From: Ophryocystis elektroscirrha
Lineage: Eukaryota > Apicomplexa > Conoidasida > Neogregarinorida > Ophryocystidae
Assembly (NCBI GenBank): GCA_030141585.1
Contig: JAQIFP010000102.1
Span: 1-16,341, forward strand
Length of the DNA stretch: 16,341 nt
Direction of reading: 5' to 3'
Of the stretch, positions 1-9,007 are shown piece after piece. How positions within the stretch are numbered: position 1 is the stretch's first letter; every line of letters starts with the position of its first letter. The notes under the pieces were generated by a model. That model ran no database searches and was not told where the DNA came from. It saw nothing but the letters and a program-made list of their open reading frames with translations. A program made the translations under genes and the position numbers.

Positions 1-204
1 TACATATATATACATATATATACATATATATACATATATATACATATATATACATATATATACATATATATACATATATATACATATATATACATATATA
101 TACATATATATACATACATATACATATCTATACATATATATACAAATGTATACATATATATACATATATATACAAATGTATACATATATATACATATATA
201 TACA
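1..204. repeat. Decanucleotide TA-rich tandem array (TACATATATA)n
   Basis: About twenty consecutive 10-bp units of TACATATATA begin at the first base. The first eleven are perfect. Later units carry substitutions such as TACAAATGTA and TACATACATA, and the array decays near 204. The period is close to one DNA helical turn. No gene is seen in it. Its position at the very edge suggests that the assembly stops inside the array. Between 205 and 322 there is only further low-complexity A+T sequence. Confidence 0.95.
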
Positions 205-322
205 GGTACACATATATATAGTTATTTATATATATGTATACATCTATATACATGTATTTAAATAAGTTTATAATTTAAATTATGTAATAAACACGTAAAA
301 ATGTATATATTATAAATAGTAA

Positions 323-2439
323 TTAAATTACCGTGACAGATGTAAGTTTCCAATTGGGGTCTTTATTTAAACAAACGGGGAAAGATTGAGGTGTGCAATT
401 TTCAGGTAAATTCAAAGTATTATAAAAAATAAAAGGATATCGTTTTTTATATAAATGCTCTGTAAACGATTGATAATTCACTACAAATGACACTGATAAT
501 CCATCAGTGGTAACAACGTCTGTCAAAGGTCCTTTATATTTTCCGAAAAACATTATTATTCTTTTAACATCTGGATGGAAATTAGTCGGCTTTACATATA
601 TGGGGTAATTGGTTTCTGCATCTAAGCCACCAAAACGATAATAACCTTCAAAAATTTCATTTTGTAATATAAATTCATCAATGACACAACCTTGTCGATA
701 ATTTTTGCAAGATTCAATGACTCCCGTTACTAGTATTGTTTCTGAAATTTAGATAATACATAAACGATATATTTGAAAATAATAAAAATTATGAATTTAT
801 TTTAATTTTTATTGACGGGTGTAAATAAATATGTACAAGTGTATATATTATAAAATTCATACCATAATAGCCAAATTTATTAATTCCCTCTTCATTTATT
901 ATATCATCCTTAGATTCATTTTCGCAGATTTTCATGTATTTAAATAATTTACAGTATATCCATTTTTTCATAATTTCAGTCTGTTACGCATATTTACTAT
1001 TTCACCCCTTACTTCGTCGGGGATATCGGCTTCTGATGTAATTTCATATGTTTTTAGAATTGTGCCTAGATTTGTTTCGTAGTTATATTTAGGGACTTTC
1101 AATAAAACGTCAATAGTTTGATTAACGAGTTTCTCAACAAGATGGATTTGAGTTAGGTTTTGTATTCTATCTTGTCTTTCTGGGGGCAGCATCGAATCAA
1201 CAAAATGGTTCTACAAACGTCATCTTGTTTTATGGAGACTAGATTATAGACCACAATTATTTATTATAATCAAGTATATGTGCATATATATGCATAACCA
1301 CAGTAATTTAATTCAAATATTCTTACATGCCATTCCAATGATTTGTCATCTAGGTATTTTATTATCTTCATTGGCATTGTTTCACTCAAAGCGTCTTGTA
1401 CTGGTCCCGTCAAGCTTAAACCCCATTGAGCCAAAGTGGAACAGCCTTGTGGAAATATTTTTTTATTGCATATGATATCACGCTGTGGTATTGGAAGGGC
1501 TCCAGCCTACAAAAACTAATAATAAAAATATCTATCATTATATAATCTATAAGGGTATATTATATCATACTCATATTTCCTAAATAAATGAAGTCTATAA
1601 TATGTTATAGAGATAATAGTATTTATTAATATATTTAAATACTGATATTGTCAAAAAATCATATAAAATAAGTACAATGAGGTGAAATTTTATATTTTTA
1701 TATATATCTATATACTTTTATATATGCAAATGTATACTTATATATATTTATATGTATATAAATACTTATATCTATATATATATATATACGTATATGTATA
1801 TAGATACATATATATACATATATATGTATTCTTATATATATGCATATGTATACTTATATATATTTATATGTATATAAATACTTATATCTATATATATATA
1901 TATATACGTATATGTATATAGATACATATATATACATATATATGTATTCTTATATATATGCATATGTATACTTATATATATGTATATAGATGCTTATATC
2001 CATATATATATATATATATATGTATGCATACTTATATATGGTAATATATATAAGTATACAGATATGTTTGTTAGTTATTCTAGCGATTTACTAAAAAGTT
2101 ATTATACTAAATAGTATAATATTCTTTTAGTTTTGAAGCTAAATAAAGACCTGATCAGGGACTATAGTAGGAATTATTTTCCCAGGTTCAAAAATATCTT
2201 CAACGGTGTTCTGTGTTTTTTTTATAACTGGATTTTTGCTTAATTTATCGACAACGTTAAAAAAAAATTGGAGGTCTCTATCTGGAACTTTATTGTCTGA
2301 AGCCAAGTTGATATTAGATTAAAAACTACGGAAATATTTTTAAATGAAATTCTAGCTACAGATCAATTAAAGATTTACTTGCATATATGGCTTGATTTAT
2401 TATACAGAATACGTAAGCAAAAATGAAGCAATAATTCAT
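323..2439 (-). CDS. Secreted or secretory-pathway protein of unknown family, six exons
   Basis: I do not recognise the family. Rebuilt exons on the minus strand are 2439-2379, 2296-2151, 1506-1327, 1210-1013, 980-863 and 741-323, giving 373 residues. The start is chosen because residues 1-20 ([20 protein letters not shown]) form a convincing signal peptide. The mature part has no clear internal membrane span. It contains spaced Cys pairs ([10 protein letters not shown] in exon 3, S-C-K-N-Y-R-Q-G-C in exon 6), which suggests disulfides. Introns are 82, 644, 116, 32 and 121 nt. The 32-nt intron (1012-981) removes an apparent TGA stop and restores a continuous frame. The 644-nt intron has a weak donor (GTCTTT) and holds a TA-rich minisatellite. 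The last exon either stops at TAA 325-323 or splices at ACG|GTAATT (332/331) to exons beyond the left edge, so the C-terminus is uncertain. In an apicomplexan such a product could enter the secretory organelles or reach the surface, but that is inference. Confidence 0.72.
1682..2060. repeat. TA-rich minisatellite with a 116-118 bp higher-order unit
   Basis: This block fills most of the second intron of the secreted-protein gene. A unit beginning GTATACTTATATATATTT recurs at about 1732, 1848 and 1966, with spacings of 116 and 118 bp. The first two copies are nearly identical and differ mainly by one TA step. The third is truncated. The Tyr/Ile-only frame across it is a by-product of the repeat. 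Confidence 0.85.
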
Positions 2440-2587
2440 TATTTGTGTTAATTTAATTCGCGATGTATACAAAGTGACATATTTTCAAACGTGTTTATTT
2501 GATACAATTTAATAATATTGCAGATTGTTACTTTTAATATTTTTATGTTATTAGTGTAAAAAAGTTTAGCAAATTTACAGTAATAAT

Positions 2588-2592
2588 AAAAA
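2588..2592 (-). terminator. RNA polymerase III T-run terminator of the tRNA
   Basis: Five consecutive T residues on the minus strand begin two bases after the discriminator base of the initiator tRNA. A run of four or more T is the usual pol III stop. Confidence 0.7.
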
Positions 2593-2593
2593 G

Positions 2594-2665
2594 TAGCAGT
2601 GCATGGTTTCGATCCACGGACCTGGGGGTTATGAGCCCCCCACTCTCCCACTGAGCTACACTGCT
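2594..2665 (-). tRNA. tRNA-iMet: Initiator tRNA-Met (anticodon CAT)
   Basis: The reverse complement folds as a complete cloverleaf. Acceptor AGCAGTG pairs with CACTGCT over 7 bp, followed by discriminator A. The D arm is GCTC...GAGT, and the anticodon stem is five G:C pairs around loop CTCATAA, with CAT at 2633-2631. The T stem is CGTGG/CCATG with loop ATCGAAA. It carries the eukaryotic initiator signature: an A1:T72 end pair, three G:C pairs closing the anticodon loop, and A54 and A60 in the T loop in place of the usual T54. The A box (TAGCTCAGTGG) and a B-box-like segment are internal. A T5 run just downstream (2592-2588) would end RNA polymerase III transcription. No intron is present. It lies between two divergently oriented genes. 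Confidence 0.95.
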
Positions 2666-2907
2666 TCGTAAATACTCAAAAGTAATAGTGCATTGATAAC
2701 AAAACTAATATATAAAATATTACCAAATAAAGTTTATTTTGCTAAAAAAAAAGGATTCATGATTATTAAAACAGACAAAATTAGTTGAAGAATAAAACAA
2801 AAAAAATTATTGTTATATAAAGCAATACTTTGAGTAAAAATATATAATTTTAAAATTTAATAGGTGCGTATATGCGAAAAAAATTGTGTTTTTTTTTTAT
2901 TTAGAAC

Positions 2908-2961
2908 ATGATACTTTGTGGAGGTCCGTCTATGAATCAGTCACAATTAATATTAAAATAA
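2908..2961 (+). promoter_or_regulatory. 17-codon upstream ORF abutting the ISP-like start codon
   Basis: ATG at 2908 opens a 17-codon frame (MILCGGPSMNQSQLILK) that ends with TAA at 2959-2961. The next three bases are the ATG of the ISP-like gene, in the same frame. The main start cannot be moved into this frame because the stop intervenes and because acylation needs Met-Gly at the N-terminus. If transcribed, it could damp translation of the downstream frame. A TTTAG just before it (2899-2903) could instead be a 5'-UTR splice acceptor. Confidence 0.35.
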
Positions 2962-3435
2962 ATGGGGGCAGAATTCAGCTCATGTTGTAGTGGAGGGAAT
3001 GGGCAAGATTATACTACCCAGCATGACTTTATGGGTATTCAAAATACTGGTTGCAGTGACCAGCAAACACCACTTCCAGATTTGGTAAAACAGCAATATT
3101 CCAAAATGTTTAAAGCATTTTTAGAAAAAAAAGTTTAGAAAGCGATTTGAACAGGGACTTAAAGTAGAATTAATTTTACAGGTAATATACTGATTCTCTA
3201 GCAAATACTTTTAGAATAAAACTATGCTGACATGTCAAATGCGTTTGGACCCTGCTAACGAGTTTTTGTTATTAACATGCGATGTAAGAAATTATACAAA
3301 TTAGTTTGAACAAAATATTTTGAGCTAAATATTCAACAAATTTATTGTTTACACATTCTTTTTGTTGTATATTTTTATACTAAAATAATATATTAAACAA
3401 AAATATCTAATAATTCTTAATATTGCTAGAAAAAT

Positions 3436-3472
<37 letters not shown>

Positions 3473-3550
3473 CAAATATATATGTTAAAAAATGTATATA
3501 TGTCTCCAGATACATATAAATATATATGTATACATATTTATGTATCTATC

Positions 3551-3609
<59 letters not shown>

Positions 3610-4487
3610 TTATGTACGTATATATATAAATGTATATATATATATATATATATATGTAATAATTATAATAATTTAAAATTATTATCATAATTAATTTTAT
3701 TATTATGATTAATAAAACATATATATAATATATGTTTATAAGTTTTATTATTATTTATATAGACTATATACAGTTGAGCATTATATAGAGTCGCAATAAA
3801 AGTGTGATATACGTTTCGTCTATATATCTTTATATAATAGCTGATATTATGTAAATGTATTCAGTAGATATATAAGTGTTTTCAATAATATTTTACATGT
3901 GTGAATACATGTGTACATGTTAGATCTTGTTAGTATAAGTTACATGCATTGTCAAATATAGTAAAAGTGTATATAATATATTTGGGTATAATAACGTTCG
4001 AGATAATTTATTTACAGTATAAAGTAGCCAATATAGTAAATGAAATATACAGTATATATAGTTAAGTAAAGAGATACGGACTTATGGATGGTGCATGAAC
4101 CCGTTGTTAGGGTGCATAGTTATGTCTTCCAAGACCTATTTTGCAGTGCATTTTGTTGCACAATCAACACTAATAATTAAACTATATATATATATATACA
4201 TATAGATATATTATATATATATGAAATAATTTTAATTTTAATGATCTTAGAAAAAAATACGTGCAATTGGTATGAGCGATATTAAATCTATTTTGCATAC
4301 CCCGGACCAATTGCGAAGAATAGAAAGCTCCGCAAATATAGTTAACAATAGCACGTGCGCTGCCATACACTTATCCGAAAGTGGAAACTGTATACCAATT
4401 TTTTTTGCGACGGCGGAAGATAAAAATATGTTTGTTATGTTAGTTGAAGAAGCTCGTGTCGCAGCGGCTGCCGTTAAAGATTGTTAA
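2962..4487 (+). CDS. ISP-like inner membrane complex sub-compartment protein (acylated, PH-like), four exons
   Basis: Exons are 2962-3084, 3125-3181, 3215-3283 and 4251-4487, all phase 0, giving 161 residues. The N-terminus is M-G-A-E-F-S-S-C-C: Gly2 with Ser6 fits N-myristoylation, and Cys8/Cys9 fit palmitoylation. A Gln/Thr-rich linker follows to about residue 40. The remainder resembles the PH-like fold of apicomplexan ISP proteins, including [33 protein letters not shown], the D-I-K-S-I-L-H-T-P stretch and [10 protein letters not shown]. ISPs mark sub-regions of the inner membrane complex under the plasma membrane and act in daughter-cell formation. The length fits the family as I remember it (about 150-180 residues). 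Introns are 40, 33 and 967 nt. The 40-nt intron removes an apparent frameshift and TAG. The 967-nt intron holds (TA)n runs and a less AT-rich island. The family call rests on motif memory and the dual-acylation N-terminus; it could also be another small acylated PH-like alveolate protein. Confidence 0.75.
3430..3660. repeat. (TA)n microsatellites in the third ISP-like intron
   Basis: Near-perfect TA dinucleotide runs occur at about 3438-3470, 3555-3603 and 3637-3655, separated by short TACATATA-like sequence. They lie inside the 967-nt intron. The low-complexity Tyr/Ile frame on the minus strand here is not a gene. From 3660 to about 4070 the intron is further A+T-rich unique sequence in which I see no feature. 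Confidence 0.9.
4075..4180 (+). other. Less AT-rich island with two potential hairpins inside the third ISP-like intron
   Basis: About 100 bp stand out from the surrounding poly-TA. ATGAACCC at about 4094-4101 can pair with GGGTGCAT at about 4109-4116 (one mismatch, 7-base loop). GTGCA at about 4147-4151 pairs perfectly with TGCAC at about 4158-4162. There are no convincing C/D boxes and no clear H box, so a snoRNA cannot be claimed. A 32-codon frame from ATG 4088 is open, but the spliced gene does not need it. It may be an intron-hosted structured RNA or a conserved intronic element. Confidence 0.3.
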
Positions 4488-4605
4488 CTTTTTTTTTATG
4501 TAAACGAAAAAGTATGTGATTTTGCATCTTTTTTTTTTTTTTATATTTTTCTATGTATCTAAAAAATAATACACAAAAAAAATATCCCTGTACACATTAT
4601 TTAAT

Positions 4606-4637
4606 TTTACCGATAAATACCTGATCAAGACGGTAAA
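4606..4637 (+). promoter_or_regulatory. Inverted repeat just upstream of the nucleoside transporter start
   Basis: TTTACCG (4606-4612) and CGGTAAA (4631-4637) form a perfect 7-bp inverted repeat around an 18-base loop that contains the palindrome TGATCA. It ends 25 bp before the transporter ATG, in the 175-bp gap after the ISP-like stop. It could be a transcription-factor dyad or a 5'-UTR hairpin; nothing in the sequence decides between these. Confidence 0.3.
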
Positions 4638-4662
4638 TTGAAATAAAATTTAGACGCTAAAA

Positions 4663-5725
4663 ATGGAGTCAACTCAATTATTTAATGATGGTATTAGTTT
4701 AGGTGGTAAAGAAGAAAGAACTGAATGGGATATTACTGCAAAAAAGTCTATTATCGAAAAGCCGGTTTTGCAAAGCTGGCATCGATTTTTGGCATTTACA
4801 ATTTTCATGATGATAGGAACCATAAACTTAATAAATTATAATACAGTATTGTCTGTGAATGGCATATATACAGAGTTGGTATCAGAGGGTTTATATTCCG
4901 TTACGGATTTAGTGGTTACATGTTATTCCATAGTAACTTTGTTCTCTACAGGACTTTTAATCTGTTATAATGTCAGTTCACCCCGATATACATTTGCTGG
5001 GATATGTGTGTCTTTTATGGCTCTAATAACATACGCTGTTGGTATATATATACGATGGAGTATCACGATGTATTTATTCCACGTAGCCGCCGTGCTCATG
5101 GCTTTGGGTAGTGCACTTATCGGATGTTCAGGGTTCGGTTTTGCAAACCGTATATTAGAAGGTTACTCGGGTGCAATGTCCAGCGGCTTAGGCTTTTCGG
5201 GACTATTTGCTACTTTTATTTGGTATACAATCCACAGATATGTTACGGATACTAGCAAGGCTTTAAAAATCTTATTTATTGTTTTAATTTGTTTTTATGT
5301 CATAGTTACTACTCTTTTTATCTATTTTGTTCATCTCCCCTTCGTCAAACATGATCTTCAAGTTACAAAAAAAAATCCAGATTTAGAAGTTAACGATATC
5401 AACGAATCTAAGACTAAAACTTTTAAAGATACTTTTAAACAGTGCAAATGGTACTCAATTTCTCTTTTCTCAAACTTTTTTATTACTCTTTTCGTTTTCC
5501 CTAATTTTGTCCCCGTTTACAGTGATCCCAAAAACGAATTTCTTTATGTAGTAAGTAATTAATTACATGCATATGTACAATATGTACAACATGTATGTTT
5601 AAATAATTTAATTATAGTTACCACAATATAAACTTAATATATATATATATATATATAAAAGGAATATGTATATATATATATATATATATATAAAAGAAAT
5701 ATGTATATATATATATATAAAAGGA

Positions 5726-5757
<32 letters not shown>

Positions 5758-6512
5758 CTATATGTATAAATAAAGTTTTATTCACTAAAGGTGCTAAAAT
5801 ATCTTATATATTTGCACTTACATGTATTTATTATATATGTTTGCAAGATAATATATATATATAAATTAATTACTCATAAAGTATATAAAACGTGTATATA
5901 TATATATACATATTCCTTTTATATATATACATATACATATTCCTTTTATATATATATATATATATATATACATATTCCTTTTATATATATATATATACGG
6001 ATATGATATTTATATATAGTATCCGTATGTATAAATATGTGGATATTTTTATATAAAGCAAAGTCTATACAGTTATAAATAGGGTAGAAATATATTTCAG
6101 TAAAAATATAATTAAACCTTGTAAATTATTTTTTTTTTTGTAGGCTATATTTATTATAGGAGATTTTATTGGTCGCTATTTACCCAATATTAAGGCTATT
6201 AGACTGAAACAGAAAGCCATCTTGGTTTTTACATTTTGCCGTGCAAAATTCATTCCTGTGTTTTTCATACTAGTTTTAACATCTCTAAAGTCTCATGAAA
6301 CTACAAGAAAAGTCTCAATTCTTTTATTGGGTATTACAAATGGATTTAGCGCTACAAATTTATTAATTTTAAATGGAAAATGTGTCGTTAGGCCAAAAGA
6401 ACAAGCCATGGTTGGATCTATTGGTCTTATGGGAATTCAATTGGGTATTTCTTGTGGTCAAGTCGTTTCTTTATTTATTACACGTAGACTCTTACCTTCT
6501 AATAAAGTCTAA
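4663..6512 (+). CDS. Equilibrative nucleoside transporter (ENT/SLC29 family), two exons
   Basis: Exons 4663-5550 and 6144-6512 join in phase 0 to give 418 residues, close to the roughly 420 of the Plasmodium ENT1 transporter. I count eleven hydrophobic spans, near residues 42-64, 84-103, 110-130, 135-157, 168-190, 203-224, 263-285, 295-308, 322-342, 351-371 and 384-409, which is the ENT topology. There is a long hydrophilic loop at 225-260 between spans 6 and 7. Family hallmarks are the small-residue-rich fifth span (YSGAMSSGLGFSGLFAT) and the G-D-F-I-G-R-Y-L-P motif at 302-310, equivalent to the D-x-x-G-R of span 8. These proteins carry purine and pyrimidine nucleosides or bases across the plasma membrane; parasites unable to make purines depend on them. 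Substrate preference cannot be read from the sequence. The 593-nt intron falls just before span 8 and contains inverted TA-rich repeats. The second exon starts at GTAG|GCTATA, after a T-rich tract. Confidence 0.9.
5638..6002. repeat. TA-rich inverted repeat cluster in the transporter intron
   Basis: Copies of AAAAGGAATATGTATATATA occur near 5657, 5692 (one substitution) and 5719. The reverse complement, TATACATATTCCTTTTATAT, occurs near 5907, 5934 and 5968. Each copy is flanked by (TA)n. The two arms are separated by about 150 bp of ordinary A+T-rich sequence, so the intron RNA could fold into a long hairpin. No coding sequence is seen. Confidence 0.85.
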
Positions 6513-6582
6513 TTTTTTTACATATTTTTTATACAATAAAAGGTTCACCTCTATTTTTTATGTATAATAACTATTTAAAAAA

Positions 6583-6959
6583 ATGAACGATATTTTACAA
6601 GAAAATACAACTCAAATAATGCCCAATATATCCACAGTAAGATCATTTTTCATAATTTAACAAAATCATTGTCAATTTATTTAATTTGTCTGTAATATAT
6701 GCATTCTTTACAATATTTTATTCATAAAATTTATAAATTCATTTTATTTAAGATAATTTTTATGTAAATAATTACTGCTGGAGTGTTTTTTTATTTTTTT
6801 AAAACGAAAAAACATTTTTATATTTATAATTTTTCTTAATTATATATTTTTTTTTTTAACTGCACATGATTATATGCTGACAATAGTATAAAATAGTTTA
6901 TATCTTTTTACTGATGAATTTGTCTTTGTAACATCCAATATATATTTATATATAAATAC

Positions 6960-7008
<49 letters not shown>

Positions 7009-8601
7009 CCCAAATATTTACATATGTATTGATATATACATATATATACACATATATATATACATATGCATATACATATACATATATATACATATCTATA
7101 CATCCATACATATATATACATATATATACATATATATACATATATATACATATATATACATATATATACATATATATACATATATATACATATATATACA
7201 CATATATATATACATATGCATATACATATACATATATATACATATTTATACATCCATACATATATATACATATATATACATATATATACATATATATACA
7301 TATATATACATATATATACATATATATAATAAATGTATTTTAATATATAACTCAGTGTATAAAAGGATTTATAATATTATGGAGGTTTTACATTGCTCGT
7401 ACATTTAGAACGTAACATTGATTATTGGCGATGATTCGTTTACTTTTACTCCCGCATATCTAGAGAGCCGTCACTATAAAGGTGAAAGAGTTGAAGTTGC
7501 CAGTTGTCTTCCAGAGGAAAAAATACCAATATTTCTTCGAGCTAATTATTTATCATTAACAGCACAAAAAATATTTGTGTATTTTGCTATAAATCCAGCT
7601 CAATTAAGAAATCATTTTTCCCATAATCAATACTCAAAAATAATATTGGTTCTTCCAGGCATAGCATTTTGCGGTTTTCCTTCGTTTATAGACAAACAGC
7701 AAAGTGCGCTATTTAAATTACGCATACACATGTTTGCTTTCGGGTTTTTGAAGTCAATGAAAGCAGCTGTGAAAAATGACGCTTTAATACAATTTTTATG
7801 GCCTAAACAAGATGAAAAAAATGAGCTCCCTAGTAGTGTACCATGGCATGGAATAGACATTGATAAGCTAGGTAATTTTTTTTTTTTTTTTTACTTATTT
7901 TTAGGTCCTTTTTGTGAGTTACATCGCTCTGAAGCTGATGATGTACAAACAATGCTTCTTTTTTTTTATTTTTTTTTATAGGAAGTTTTTGATGCCGCTG
8001 CTTTTCAAGAATGGCGACCACTTATTCACAATGAACCACTTACTGTATTTCCTTCCTTCCTTCAAGATTGTATATTTTATTCTTGGCGGTAAGTTTTATA
8101 ATACAAATTAATAATTATACATTTTCTTTAAATATAGGCAGTAATATAATATATATATATATATATATGCATTAATTTGAGTAAATTTAATTTTACTATA
8201 ATATTTATTTTTGTTATAGCATATAAGTTTTTTAATTATTTCCTAATCAGATTAGAACCTCCAAATGATGGAGATCATATGAAAAATATAGCCCGTTTAG
8301 ATGACAAAGATAATAATTTATTATTTGTTCCTCCTGAAATATGGAACTTTTCTAGTGAAGTACTCCCTCATGTAAATGAGTTATTGAAATTTGAAATGCA
8401 AATTCACGATGGAACCTATATGGTAATATCCAAACCAACTCTTAAATTTGACCCCCGGTAAGAGAAATAACTGTTTTGAAACAATAATATATATATCTAA
8501 CATAGTAATGTTAAATGGTAAGAAAAACATTATTTCTTACTCACACATATATATACCAATATGTATTTTTACATATATGTATACCTATAATTATATCTTA
8601 A

Positions 8602-8635
<34 letters not shown>

Positions 8636-8975
8636 TTAAATGTACATATATCTAAATATAGCTTTATATATACTTATATATATACTTATATATATATTCA
8701 TATATATATAGCTGCATACATACCTATACATCTACTTATGTATATGCCTATATATAAACCTATATATATACCTATATATATACCTATATATATACCTATA
8801 TATATACCTATATATATACCTATATAAACACCTATATACATACCTATATATACCTATATATACCTATATATACCTATATATATACATATGTATATACCTC
8901 TATATACACCTTCATGTATATTTATATGTATACCTGTATTCACATCTATATATATACTCAATTACAGTTAGATTT

Positions 8976-9007
<32 letters not shown>

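Noticed and set aside
1278..1475. Plus-strand 65-codon ORF
   Set aside because: It is antisense to exon 3 of the minus-strand secreted-protein gene, which has protein-like composition and matching splice phases.
3033..3138. Apparent frameshift and stop suggesting an ISP pseudogene
   Set aside because: A 40-nt GT..AG intron (3085-3124) removes both and joins exons in phase 0.
7051..7330. Regularly spaced repeats as a possible CRISPR array
   Set aside because: These are contiguous microsatellite units without unique spacers, in a genome with spliceosomal introns.
6870..7343. Overlapping open frames of 87-143 codons on both strands, made of Tyr, Ile, His, Met and Val
   Set aside because: They are read-throughs of the TATATACA microsatellite. 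Similar frames open on both strands and in several phases, as expected of a repeat lacking stop codons. The same applies to frames at 1682-1921, 3485-3688, 5791-6006, 8914-9135 and 10256-10572.
7379..7408. Alternative start ATG-GAG followed by a 24-nt intron for the BMT5-like gene
   Set aside because: It would be shorter than every other intron here and begins GTTTTA. The exon at 6583-6636 with a GTAAGA donor is a better first exon, although transcript data could reverse this.
7627..7860. Minus-strand 77-codon ORF
   Set aside because: It is antisense to exon 2 of the BMT5-like gene.
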